This document shows, in pieces, positions 33,850 through 46,501 of a DNA stretch of 64,000 bases. The notes beneath the pieces were generated by a model that had not been told where the DNA came from, did no database searches, and saw nothing but the letters and a program-made list of their open reading frames with translations. Position 1 is the first letter of the stretch; each line of letters opens with the position of its first letter. The position numbers were made by a program, and so were the translations under genes. Origin of the DNA: Spinacia oleracea (Eukaryota; Streptophyta; Magnoliopsida; Caryophyllales; Amaranthaceae); the NCBI RefSeq assembly GCF_020520425.1, contig NC_079492.1, positions 71,973,671 through 72,037,670 of the forward strand. The letters are read 5' to 3'.

Positions 33850-35227
33850 TGAAGGAAATAATGCCCTTGGTCCAAGTATGCATTTAATGTTAAGTCTAAT
33901 AAATGCGGTTCAGTTTTAATTAACAAGTTAATAAATTCAGTGAGATCAAGTGAGCTGAATGCCTAGCTAGAGGCCACTTCAGTTCAATTGGAATTAATGA
34001 TATTAATCCACAGCTTACTCTTGACTGAACCCGTAGGGTCACACAAATAGTACGTAAACGGATCAAGTATTTAATGGCATTAAATACTCCATCTATGGAT
34101 ATTCGGAATCGACGGATCTTGGTTTCAGTGGGAGCTAAGATCGTCAAAGGCAAGTAAATGAATACTCCGGAAACGATGATATTGCCGGAAACGGAATTAT
34201 GGATCGTATCGGAAATATAAATATTATCCAAGTCATAGATGTTGCCGGAAACGGAAACATGGTACGTATCGGAAAATATTATCGGAAATGGAAATATTGC
34301 CGGAATCGGAAATATTACCGGAAACGGAAATATTGTCAGAATCGGAAATATTATCGGAATCGGAAAATAATTCCGGAAACGGAAATATTAAATATTTGTT
34401 CGAAACGGAAATTTATTCCGGAATTGGAAATATTAAATATTGTTCGTATCGGAAATAAATTCCGAAATCGGGAATTTAATCGGAAGCGTATCGTACGAAC
34501 TAGCATCGGACGAGGCCTGCAAGACGAAGGCCCAGCACGAAGCCGGGCCATCGCCCAACAAGCCGAAGCGCACCAAACACACGCTGCCAAGCCACGCCAG
34601 GCCCAGCGCAAGGCCAGGCCCAACAATGGCCTTGGCGCGCGCGCGAGGCTGCGACGAAGTGGGCTGGCGCTGTGCGTGGGCCGCAAGGCCTGCGTGCGGT
34701 GCTAGGGTATCACTCGAAGTGTGTTACTCGAATCCTAAAGCTACCGGGATTCGTCATATGATTAAATCCTAATCCTAATAAAGATAGAATTTGTTTAATA
34801 GAGTTTTAATAAGATTCTAATTAAATAAATTAGTATCCTAATAGGATTCCAAGTCTTCCATAACTCTATAAATAGGTGCCTAGGGTCACATATTTACATA
34901 GAGGATTGAAGTATCAAAGGTAAGATTTTCAAGCAAAAATCAGCCACAAACACTTGCCCTATTTAGCCGAAATTTATAGTACCTTAAGGGCGATTCTAGT
35001 TGGTCAAGCTTAAGGCGGACCCGGACATACTGTGGACTATCTACGGAGGGACGACACTTGGAGTCCTAAAGACTTGTTCTTGTTCGGTTCGGGCGCAGCT
35101 AGGGAGGGAACGCTACAAAGTGTATGCATCTGAATTATGTTAAATGATTATGTGTAAATAATATGTTTCCTGGCTTTATGGTTTTTCCGCATGATTTATG
35201 TTTATTCATATGTATCATAAACTAACA
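33850..35227 (+). repeat. Solo LTR, family 1, copy 1 (1378 bp)
   Basis: Same LTR family as element A (TGAAGGAAATAATGCCC ... CTAACA). It is flanked by CCAAC (33845-33849) and CTAAC (35228-35232), one base apart. Directly after it comes Copia H gag sequence (ACTATGGTGGGTCGTAT) and not a primer site, so it behaves as a solo LTR in H. It holds the CGGAAA-word array (about 34160-34500) and a CTCTATAAATAGGTGCC core promoter near 34865. Confidence 0.85.
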
Positions 35228-35262
35228 CTAACAACTATGGTGGGTCGTATGAACCCACTTAC
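35228..35262 (+). other. Duplicated piece of Copia H gag
   Basis: These 35 bp encode the continuation of H gag (YGGSYEPTY-like codons) and recur at 47883-47917 with three differences. A host sequence that should be present once occurs after both family-1 LTRs, showing that the block was tandemly duplicated. Confidence 0.85.
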
Positions 35263-35936
35263 TGAAGGAAATATGTCCTTCACCCAAGGTGCATTAAGTC
35301 TAATACCAAGGTTCAGATTTATTGCGAACAATTAATTCAGTGAGATCAAGTGATCGGAACAGCTAGCTGGAGCAATGCTTCCGATCAGTGAGTTCTAATC
35401 TATATTAAGCTCACAACTTACTCTTGACTGAACCTACAAGGTCACACCAATGGCATGTAACAGATCACCGGATTAAATGAATCGGAAATTCATTTAATAG
35501 CTTTTCGGGAATTAGTTTTGGAAAACGTATTATACGATATGACCTTGCTTCGGAATCGTAAATTGTATCACGAATATTCGTAAGCTAGGCGAAAGGAATT
35601 ATCGTATTGTACGACGGTGATTCGTCGTATATGATACGATAAATAATAGCCGTAAGGTATTAGTCGCGAATACGAGGAGCATCGGAGCTTCCGGCCCGTC
35701 GAGCCAAGGGCGCAAGGCACAACGAGCCAGCGAGCTCGCGAGCAAAGCTAGCAGGCCAGCCCGTGGCGTGGCACAAGCGTGCAGCAACACAAGCAATGCA
35801 GCAGCGAGCATGCGAGGCCCATGGCCCGGCTGCTCGGCTGTGCGCGTTGTGGGCTTCGGCCTGCAGTGTGTTGCTTGTTCTCGGGTCCGTGTGGCCGGGT
35901 GTGCAAGTGTGGCCGGTCAAGGTCTTGTCTTGGCCG
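35263..35936 (+). repeat. LTR family 2, copy 1 (5' part)
   Basis: It begins TGAAGGAAATATGTCCTTCA, related to but distinct from family 1. It has ACGAT/ATCGT-rich text with many short inverted words, followed by a GC-rich block. It matches 47918-48590 closely and diverges after CTTGTCTTGGC. The end of the true LTR is not defined. Confidence 0.75.
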
Positions 35937-36885
35937 AACCCAGAATTCCCAAATTCGAAGCGTAACTATGATTTTTCGGAGGTTTTAGTTTTTCGAACGC
36001 AAAAGTTTGTAAATTTAAGATGTTAAATTAAGTATTTGCGATTCTTGTTGATAAATCTTGAGTTTTTGATTGAACTACAGTATATGTTTAACAATTATGA
36101 ATGCCTAGACTTGTTAATTATACAACCTAATTTGTAATTATGATTAATTTGTTGAAATTCGAATAATTTAGAATTGATTTGTTTTTCATAATTAATTAAT
36201 AATTTAATTAGGTATCCATGATTAAAATCCACCAAAAAAATTGTTAATTTATGATAAATTTTAAATATTTATGACCTAGATTTGAATCCATGTTAATCGG
36301 AAATTAATTGATTAATAAATTTTCGATTTTTCGCCCTAAAATTATGAAATTAATATGATTTATTAATTTGTCATTAATTTTGAATTAAAAATTTTAAATT
36401 TTTATATAACACGCCCATAAATCTTGCACGCACAAAGCAATGGACGCTACGTGTTACCCTTAAGGGGTGTTGTATAGTGCGGGCATGCGACGACGAGCAA
36501 GGGAGCTCGTCGCCCATGCGGTACAATGCAGCGAGCAAGAGCCATGGCACACGAGCACAAGGCAGCACGCTGCCCTTATGTCGAGTGTTGTGCGTACAGT
36601 GGGCGAGTAGGCAAGGGCGATGGGCCGAGGCGCAAGCCAACGAGCAGACGCGTGTGGGCAGCAAGCGTGCTGCGCCACAGCGCGCGCTGCCGCGCCCAGC
36701 GAAGCAAGCAGACGCGAAGCAAGCAGGCGCGACGAGCGAGCGGGCTGCGCGCAGCGTGGCCTGTGCTTGCTGCGTTGCGTGTGGCCTGCTTGCGTGGTGT
36801 TGTACGATCGGTCGAGGGGCGTTAAGCCTCGTGCACTCGACGGGGCTTGGGCGTAAGCCCAAGTGCTCGTCGTGTTACGATTGAG
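35937..36885 (+). other. Family-2 element leader or LTR remainder
   Basis: An AT-rich part (to 36410) is followed by a GC-rich tract full of GCGAGCAAG and GCGACGAGC words (36420-36880). This could be the rest of the family-2 LTR and the 5' leader. The 100-160-codon frames on both strands here arise from GC-rich low-complexity DNA and are not genes. The region joins the Copia body at CGTTTTGAATTTTAATTTG. Confidence 0.5.
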
Positions 36886-39224
36886 TCGTTTTGAATTTTA
36901 ATTTGAAATTTTCAGTTCAGAAATAATTTTAATTAATTTTAAAATTAATAATTTAAATTGTTTTCTCAGATTTTAATTTTGAATATTATAATTATTATAA
37001 ATTCTTATTTATACTAATTATTTTACTAAAATTAAACCTTGAATTAATTTAAATTCATTTAATTCAACTGAAAAATGGATTCAATTATAATTGTATATGG
37101 GCTTTAAATTTTAATTAAATTTGTATGTTTCCGGTTATACTAGAAATACATTTTTATGTTTAAAATTAGTAAAGCATATAAATTTATTGGTTTAAGGACT
37201 GAATAATCGGTAGATTATTGTTGCCCTTAATTAATTGCTGCAAATATTTATGTGATGCAAATAACGTGTTTTTACTAACCAGCTATGTGGGCCATTCATG
37301 ATAATGAATGGGTGAATGGTATATATTGTATATGTGTTGTTTTGCAGGTTATGAAGTGACTAGTATGGCCCAAATAGGATAGAAAATATGGTCTGCGTAC
37401 CATTAATTTGAATGTAATTGGTCTAAAGCACCAAATTTGTTTTTCCATTCAAATATGGTCTGCGTACCATCAAATAGTTGTAATTATTTTAATTATAGCT
37501 TATCCTATTTGAAGAAAATGGCGCCTCCCACGGTGAAATTCAAGACGGAGTTTACAATCCATTTTCAAGATGGACTTTGAAGTTGAAGCTTCAAGATGAA
37601 GTCGGGCCATACTAGATCACAATTATCTTATGCATGCTTTAAGTTATTTATTGCTTTTAAATATGTCTTAAATATGCATGAGATTGTGGCTTGATTATGT
37701 TGCATGATTAAGGATTTTAGTTCACTTAAAATCTAACCAACATAGTAAGAGCCTTAAGTTCCAAACTTAAAAATTGAGTTAAAAGGTGCCATACCAAAAT
37801 AACACTTACTTGGATATCCTTTACATCGATCTTAGTAATAGGTTTCCGCCATAGCGAGGTGTTACTCATGGATACTAAAGGGGTAAGGTACACAAATAAT
37901 TGTGAGTACATGTTAGTTTTGGTGAAACTCAACGATATAAGTAAGGAGTCCTTTTATGTCGTGGAAAAATCGAGAGGTTTACCTAATAAGTTCTTAGACG
38001 TACCTATCAACCAAGAGTAGTTTCTAGACTATTAGCAAAAGGCTTTTTGCTTACCTAAAAGATTTAGAATTGAGTCAAAATACATAATGTGCTTAATTCT
38101 TCAATGGTTTTTAGGGTCTTGGAATCATTTTATTTACACCTGCCGGAACAATAAAATCGAATAAAATGCTAATAACTTGTTTAAATTGCATGATGCTTTA
38201 ATTTTCAAGTTATTACTCATGATAAATTTTTAGACTTTGTATGCTTCAATGTATGTTTTAATTATTGTTTATAATTAAATATCTTGCACTGCAATAAATC
38301 CTTTTAGAAAGGTAACAGTAAATTTCCTCGATTGGTAGTGAATCCAAGAACGATTCACAGAAATGAGAGATGTGAGCAATTTAAAATGTACGTTTCTTTT
38401 AGCGACTTTTATGGTTGTTTTCGAGTATCAAAGTCGAATGGAAAACCGATTGGTGCTTGTGCATTCAAAATACGATGTAGTTTTGAGATCATAAAGCATT
38501 GAGTTTAAACGCTCAGCCTTACCAATGGTTAACAACCTAATATCTTTGTCCATTTAATTCTCGAATGAGTCTAGTCCCTAGACATTCGAATAGATCGATG
38601 CTTAGAGAACTTTAGAAGCTTCTGGTAAGATTATCTAGTTGAAACAAAATATTCAACATAAATTAAATGGTAAGAACCTTGTTGGAGTGACATTGGACAC
38701 ACTACTACAAAAATGGGCAAAGAGATCTCAAATAAAAGACCCATTATTTGAATAACGGGTCTCTTTGATATGCGAGATCTAATATCCTAAATAACGGGTC
38801 TCTAATATGCATTTGAGCCCACTAGTATACCGTGTGAAAAAGAAAATCAGAGATAACAGACCCCTTATGTCTGTCTACGGGTCTCAAGTCACATTAGGGC
38901 CCACCAATTTTTCGCTTCAAAAAAATATGCGAGACCCCTTAACTGGATACACGGGTCTCTTATCTCAACCAAAACTAAAAATAAATAAAATTTAGGTGAC
39001 CATCCGCCCTTTCATAGTTTCGTTGCACACAATGACACAATCTCTCTCCTCAAGACTCAAATCATTTTGAGTTTCCATCTCCTTCTCTCTCTCTTTGTAG
39101 AAACTGCAACTATGGTTTATATCTTTCATCCTCTATTTCTCTTCCTCTCTCTTCTCTCTTCATATTTCACTAATCTAATTTAAATGACCTGTAACATTAG
39201 ATCATTTGCGTTGGAAAATGGATG

Positions 39225-39305
39225 AATCGCAATGGCTATTCAAACACCGATTGCTGTCTCTCTTCCATCCAACAATCCCTGCCTTCGTTGGTATGTTTTC
39301 TACTT
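39225..39305 (+). pseudogene. Possible captured exon of unknown gene
   Basis: A short plus-strand stretch (KMDESQWLFKHRLLSLFHP, then FVG) is followed by a GGTATGTTT donor-like site near 39291. It lies inside the second CACTA element and has exon-like composition, but I cannot name a source gene. Confidence 0.3.
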
Positions 39306-40328
39306 CGGGTTTTAAAAAATTAGGGTTCTTGTATGAGCAGTTAAGTTAGGTTTTCTAATTAGGACAAATAGGTTGTTATTGTTTGTTTATTGAGTAGGGA
39401 TTTGAATGTTGTTAATTTCTTGGATTCTAATGATTTTAGATGATTTATTTGATTGTTATTAAGTAATGGAATTTATATTATTTGAGTTTCACACCAAGTG
39501 TTTGATGAAATGCCCAATTATTTTTTGTATGTTTGATAATTTTGGATATCCAATATATGAACCACCGTGTTGGTCCTCTTTGCTCTTTGCTCTTTGCTCT
39601 CTGCCAATTTCCTTCTATGACTCACCAACGACAAATCAAGTTTTTTTAGTTTGTATTTTTTGAGTTGTCGACTCTATGGTTTTAAATTCAATTAGTTGAA
39701 TTGTGAAAATTTAGGTATGAGAAAGATAAGATGAAATGGATTATTACAATTGAGCTAGCTGGAAATTCTAGAATGCTTGAGCAATTTCGTACGTGTTGGC
39801 TTAAAGATCATTGACAAAACGAAAGAGGTATCTTCATAATTTCCAAATTTGCACAAGGTCAAGTAATGATACAACTCAAGCGAACCAATTCACAATTTCA
39901 TTGAATGGGTTTTACCATTTTTATATACTTGGTTGAATTAGTTTTAGATACAATAAATGAATTGTGACACAAAAATAGAATTGTTTATAATTAGTTGTCT
40001 ACTGTATTGTCAAATTTCTATTAGAGCAGGAGTAATCAAATATTTTGTAAACCGAGTTTTTGACTATGCTGTGATTGGAAATATATATTGTTTCATTGTT
40101 ATAGGGATGTAGTAGTATCGTTTCTATGAGTAGTTTTATTTTCTTGTATTATCAACTTATTATTTCCTTATGAGTGCGTACTTACGACAATTTATGCATT
40201 CTGATCCATTAAATATTTATATATCTTGCCTTATAGTTAAAATTTCTGTAAGCTCATATTTTGGTTCTTATTTGCAGAAACACTGGAGAAACCTAGATTT
40301 GTAAAGCTTAGCTCTCATAATTGAGTGC

Positions 40329-40764
40329 CCTGATCTTGGAAATGCACGCATTGTAGTGACTGGAGGTTGAGGTTTAAACAGTTCCGAGAACTTCAAGATG
40401 ATGGAGAAGCTGGCTGAGAAACTTGATATAAATGCATAAATCTGGTAATTGTTATGGAGAAAGTTGGTGGTCGAGGTTTAAAAACTTCCAGGAATTTCAA
40501 GATGATCGAGAAGCTTACTGGGAAACTTGATGCAGCAGGTAGTTTAAAACATTTATTCAACTTAACAGCATAAGTATAGGAATTATTATATATATAGATA
40601 GTTTTGGTGTCACGTGCTTGAATCGAGTATAATACATTTGTCCCCTTTTAAATCTGTTTTCCCTCTTGAGTTCAATACTTGACTATACCCTGTTTGCTGC
40701 CTTTTCTAGTTAAAGCTTTACGTGGTGTTGTTGTTGCAGGATACATTTCCAATGAACTACATGT
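40329..40764 (+). pseudogene. Captured electron transfer flavoprotein alpha (ETF-alpha) exons
   Basis: Plus-strand codons 40329-40436 read CPDLGNARIVVTGG, a stop, then SSENFKMMEKLAEKLD. This is the conserved start of the FAD-binding domain of ETF-alpha (family text PDLGNARVVVTGGR...ENFKMIEKLAEKL). A second, partial copy follows at 40464-40537 (VGGRGLKTSRNFKMIEKLTG, ending KLDAA). It joins through a GT-AG intron (40538-40739) to GYISNELHV, which matches the family's AGFVPNDLQV. ETF-alpha is a mitochondrial electron carrier subunit. The fragment keeps an intron, so it came from genomic DNA. Stops and the exon repeat rule out function. It sits wholly inside the second CACTA element. Confidence 0.8.
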
Positions 40765-41409
40765 AATTTAATGCCTCTAATTGTGCTTGTAGATTGCTTG
40801 ATCTAAATTATGTTAATATGGTCTGCCTATTTCATTAGTCCTATGTTAAATCTCCCAGCTTCACTTTGAAAGGGTGTAGCAGCTATATATGAACAAAATG
40901 ATTTAATGTTCATAAGCCTCTTGTCTTTGTAAGGATATCTAAAGTTGATATGACTACCTATGTCATGGCATTAGGTAATAAGTGTAGTAGCTGGAACTCA
41001 ATACATCCGAGTTTCCAATTAAAAAAGGTCACTAAAATAATTCCTTAAAACAAACTCATTTATATATCCGTTTAATTTTCTTACCCTCCAAAAACGAGAA
41101 AGCTACATTATAAAGTTTTTTTATGTTTTTTTGTCAGCCAAATCAACACAATTCGTTTTTTTAGTCCGTGCTTGTCTACTCGATAGTTTACCAATGAACA
41201 AAGTGTACAAGTTAATATGAAATGCTCAATTCCAGTTGGAGATTGTTTTGACTTATCTTTTTGAGTTGTTTTCTTTTCATCTTAGTATTGCATTCTATTG
41301 TTGGTATGCATGCAATCGACCACACTTTTGCATCTAGGTAGGAAATTTTGTTGTATATTTATTGAAAATTTGGCTCACTCTTTGCTTGCATATTTTTTTG
41401 TAGTCTGAA

Positions 41410-41560
41410 ACCAAGCATGCTCTGGGTAATAGTCGGATGAATGAGCCCCTGGTTGCTCGCTCGTGCCTGTTTGGTCTTATGCTTGTTTGGAAGAGCTTCT
41501 CGGATATCGAAGTACGAGATGCGTTGCTCTGTATTGAAAAACTTTTTTTTGTTTTACTCA
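41410..41560 (+). pseudogene. Unidentified captured coding fragment
   Basis: A plus-strand stretch (MNEPLVARSCLFGLMLVWKS followed by DIEVRDALLCIEK) follows a TTTTTTTGTAG acceptor-like site at 41393-41403. It has coding-like composition inside the CACTA element, but I do not recognise the source. It decays into T-rich DNA after about 41560. Confidence 0.3.
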
Positions 41561-44500
41561 AGGTGCTTGTGCCCACATTAGTAATATGCATTACTGTCGC
41601 TTTAGGATCTTGTCACAGTTATGCAGACCTTAGAGTTTTTTTTCTACTTTTTTTTTAAAGAATAATGTAAGATTTTCTTTTTTGTTAATAGTATGAATTA
41701 TTATGAAATTATCAAGGAGGATTAATGCTAATTGTTTTGCCTAAAATATGTCTCGTATATGATGCTATAATAAATTACAAAAAGAGACCAGTAGGTATAA
41801 AAAAATTCTCACGTTTAATAATAAAAAAATAAAAAATATCAAAGAGACCTCGTATCTTAAATATGGGGTCTCAATTTGTTAAAATAAAAAATTAAGAAAA
41901 ATTCAAAGAGACCCCCTTTCTTATATATGGGGTCTCCACTTACTTTAAAACAGACCCCATATCTCTAATGAGGGGTCTCTTCCCCTTCTAATTTTTTTTC
42001 CATGCGACTTGCATAAGAGACCCCTTTTCTTACCTAGCAGGTCTCTTGTTTCTAACAAAGAGACCTCCTCTTGAAGAGGGGTCTCTTTATCAAAGAGACC
42101 TCTGAGATAGAGACCTCCTTAAAAGAGGTCTCTTAGGCCATTTTGAAAGGGTCTCTTTGCCCATTTTTGTAGTAGTGACATGTCTAACAAAGTATAAAAT
42201 TCAACACTAAAGAATTCAATTCTTAAGACTATAAGAAAGGGTACAAGAAATAGGAAAACAAGGAACAAATAAAAGGAATTTACGATTCCGTTTCTACCTA
42301 TAAGTTTATGTTTAAAGAGAAGTGTCCTAGAAATCAAACTTCCTTGGTATCATATACCGCTTGAGGTTCTTACTTCGGTAATAACTCAAATAATGGAAGC
42401 TAGGCTACACTAATGGCCTACAAGTGGGAAATGAAGCATGACAATGCTACATTAGTTGTAGGGTCATCTAAAGTTTGTTTTAAGTCCTTTCAAAGGCTGG
42501 AACTTAATGGCTATTTTGTTCCATAATCAGCATACCTAAATTTCTGCTTCAAACACAGAAAGACTCACATTCAGAAGAACAAAAACAATGCTTGTTTGTT
42601 TGTTTATTTGAATGAAATGGTCATTTACAGGTTGAGTCAATATGCTTGATTAAAAACAAACAACTCTTTAACAATAAGAACTTTACCAGGTTCAAATCAA
42701 TCTCTTGATTTGAGTTCCACTAATCTTTGGCATTGTTGCTTAGACCATATCAACAAGTTAACATTCAAAAGCTCTATTTTGATGGACTTTTGAAAGTTGA
42801 TTGATTTCTAGATCGATTTAAGACAAGCAAGTCTTACTTGTTGAAAGTAACAAAATATATGAACTATTGTTAGAACGCCTAGACAATAGAATTCAAAGCT
42901 AAAGAAAGGTTTTATGACTTTATTATTTCACACAGATTTGAATGAATATAGGTTTATTTACTCAAATGTAATATAAATTTGAATCTGTTTGGCTAGTTCA
43001 AAGATTCAGAAGTATAAAATCCACATGGCAAGAGATCATAAAGATCTAGGATAGATCATGTTGATGATTACTTGAGACCAAAAATGGTCATCAATGATTG
43101 TGTGTTGTAATTTCACGATCTAGCTCCATAAGATATGGCATATCTAAGTTGGAATGATCGAAGTCGATTAGTACTTGATTCGATCAATGATGGATCATAA
43201 AGACTTTTCCTATAATTTCTAAAAAAAAATGCTCAACTACCACCAAACTAAACCAAATTCGTCAAAGCTAGCTATTGAAAAGTAATTTCAGAATATCTTT
43301 TCATAATATATCTAAAGAGTTCCTAAACTCAGTGGGAGCTTAGTGTTTGTTATTCAACAAACTAAGGCCCAAGTATAGATATATGTTTCATTGTGATTTA
43401 TTCAAATGAGACACAAGGGTATTATTTCTATTACGAATTTTTGAAAACATAATGTTTGTTTGCTCGAAATAATGTCCTTTTGGAGATTCGTTTCCAAAAT
43501 GACAAGTGGGAGAAAATAGACCTCGAAAGTCTTCGAGGCGAACAACAAACATAAAAGGACATTCCGGAGGCTTGTCGAAGTTCTTTAGAAAATCCGAACA
43601 CGTATTCTTTAAGGACTTTAGAAGTGGCTTTTAAAGAATAGACATCTCTTAGAAGACTTTACAAGTGCTTCAAGGAGAACAGAATATTCAAAGGACTTTC
43701 AAGTGGTTGTTTATATTCTATTGTTTGATTGATGTTCTATATCCAAGTAGGCATAGAGTTCAAGTCACTGAAACTATGAGATTCTTCTATTAGATAGTGA
43801 AGAATCATGGAGTTCAGGTCACTGAAGCTATGCGATTCTTCTATTAGATAGTGAAGAAACCTACAACTTGCAGTCAAACTATTATCATGTAGATTAATAA
43901 GTTTGTGACTTGCAAGAAAGCTATGAAGAAACCTAGATTCCCTAAAATTGTTAAAGGCCACATATAGACTCAAATGTTTTAAATGGTTAGAGGCCATAAA
44001 ACATACTCAATGTTTTGATGACAAAATTGAAATTTTGTTGATTTGCAAGAATAGTTTCACACCTATTGGTTGCAAGTTTGTTTTAAGGATAAAAACCATC
44101 AAACATGAAATTGTGTTCACACACAAAGCTTGATTAGTTGCTAAAGGTTACAAGCAAATTCACGGCATGGATTGTGTTGAAACCTCATGCATAATCGTAA
44201 TGCTCAAGTCTATAAATCAAGAAATGATTGCATATTGGTATATATGGCAATTGGATGACAAAACGTATTCCTCAATCAAATGTTGGAAGAAAACTATGTA
44301 CATGGCATGTCATAGGATTTGTGGATCCAAATAAATACTTGAAAAGGAAAGCTAGCTTATGAAATCTAAGTACAGATTTAAGCAAGCAATTGGGAATTGG
44401 AATTGTATTTTAGTGAAGCTAATAAGTATTTTAGTTTCACAAAATGTACATGATTCTTATAGATATATAAGAAGTTTAGTGGGAGTACATAAAAACTTAA

Positions 44501-46501
44501 TTGGTCCTATGTGTATCACACACATATCTCTCTATTGTGAAATAACATTCAAATGCTAATGACTTAGGTTTGAAATTATTCATCAATGATGGACCAAGGC
44601 GAAACTTAGTACATACTGGGTATAAAGATCTATTTACAAAGATCTTATGATATTGTTTTGGATTAAGTAATGGCATTTACTAAATCAAACACGAAAGACT
44701 CCATTGGAGATATTCGATCCATATGAATAAATCTAAGTAATGAATGTTTGAACTATGTATAAGCATTTACTAAGTTAAACATCAAAGGATCTAAGTAAGA
44801 TTCTTAACCTATATTATATGTCAAAGAATTTAGCTGGATTTAGTATCTACTGAAACTAGATGAGCTAAAGTTACATGAATAGAATTCAATTGGGAATTAT
44901 TCTGCAAAAGAATTTATCATGTATGATATAATATGAGGATCGCCAAAAACGTATCGTATGGATTTAGGCATAACGAACATATACCAATCTCTATTGATCT
45001 AAGTGAAGATCAACTAGATTAAGATCAAGAAAAAATTATGGTACTTGAAAAGGTACATAGGAATAGTTCTTGATTCAAGGAAATAAAGATATGCTAAATA
45101 GTTGATACTACACGCATAAACACTAGCAAAGGATCAAGCAAGATCCCTTTAGAATTAACCATTGGCAAGGACGAGCTATAGAGCATCGTGTTTTGAAATG
45201 GCAACATGGATTAGAGACCATGGGTTGTTGCGTGGGAAATTAAATATTAATTTCTATGTTCTACATATCTGTGAACTGCTTGGATAAGTAAATCCAACCA
45301 AAGCATCACTAGCAACCTATAGAGTTGAAGTAAAAGTACTTATTGCCTAAGAAGCAATAAAACAGGGTTGTTTATGTTAAGAGTTCTTCACTGAACTTGG
45401 GTAGATCACATGTCTGGTGACTTAATGGTTCTTCATTGCAAAATGCGTAGAACCACTAATGTAGCTAGAAAGACTAGATCACAAAATAAACATACTCAAA
45501 AGATCTTATCATCATATCTCGATGAACATTCGATGAAAAGGATATTAAGATTGGCAAAGCATAATAACTAAACCTATGCAACAAGTGAGAATCAACACTC
45601 ACGTTGTAGCACTGGAAATCAAGCATAGCTTTGAATTCCATGAACTGTTTTAAAGATAGGTTTGAGGCCCATGGTTGTAAAAACACTGGGGTTGAACATT
45701 TATCATATATGAAATGTATTTTCATATTCCATTTAATCTTGGTTAAATATTAAATGATGAGTCCCTTCAATTTGACGAAATATTCAAGATAGACTGTCAG
45801 GACTAGTCCCGTGACTAAGAAATGTCTATCAAGTGAACTTGAATGTAAAAAGTTGAAAATGGTCCCTGGTCGGAGTTTTCTATAAAGATGGACGCATAGA
45901 AAACGGTAGACGACTAGAATGCAAGATGACTAGTAGTTCTGTTTCTTGAACTATGTGGACATGGCAATGTCGTAATCATTTGCATAGATACTTACTTTGG
46001 GAAGACTAGTATCGGACAGACCTATGAAACTTTACTGTAAGAGATGAAAATCTGTCATAAGTAAATTTAATTAAAATTATTAGACACTAAATCTTCAATA
46101 CCTGAGTGATTTGAGATTACTTGTTTGAGAACTGCTTACTTTGACGTTGACCAACCGTCGCACCGTAAAAGGAGGCTATAAAGGCAACGCTCAGGTAATC
46201 ACCTATCAAACGAAGTCTAATCTCAAGATCACAAGATTGGGATTGTCCTCCCATAAATCGGGATGAGATGCTTAAAAGTTGTACAAGGCCACTCGGAGAG
46301 CTAGAAACTGTAAAATGCATGGCCGTGCTCAGATGAATCATAGGCTATGATTATCTGTTTATTTGATCAGTTGAACTCTGAAACAGAGAAACACCTCTGC
46401 ACGTAATAAGGATGACAACTCTTACCTTATGTTCAAGAGCAAGCATCAAGCGACAAAGGAATTAGGAAATGCACACTTGTCCCTAAGGACAAGTGGGAGA
46501 C

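Larger units (their letters stand above)
38700..42177. mobile_element. Second CACTA-type transposon (3478 bp) with captured genes
   Basis: The terminal inverted repeat of about 26 bp begins CACTACTACAAAAATGGG and is perfect at both ends (38700-38725 and 42152-42177). The target duplication is ACA (38697-38699, 42178-42180). Subterminal repeats are GGGTCTCTTT and its complement (38726-38970 and 41785-42150). It encodes no transposase, so it is non-autonomous. The uninterrupted site in element A at 16897-16899 proves the borders. It carries an ETF-alpha fragment. Confidence 0.96.
36886..46501 (+). pseudogene. Decayed Copia body B, homologous to element A
   Basis: Homologous along its whole length to 15041-21278, apart from the CACTA insertion at 38700-42177. 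It ends with the same polypurine tract (GGACAAGTGGGAGAC) before the LTR at 46502. The reverse transcriptase relic (FVLRIKTIKHEIVFTHKA, 43980-44133), the tandem repeat (43749-43871) and the RNase H relic (about 45530) keep the same disabling changes as in A. No gag was recognised. It cannot encode its own proteins. Confidence 0.8.

Noticed and set aside
36374-36884. Long overlapping frames on both strands of the GC-rich tract
   Set aside because: Low-complexity GC-rich DNA opens all frames; compositions are A/R/C/Q-rich with no domain.
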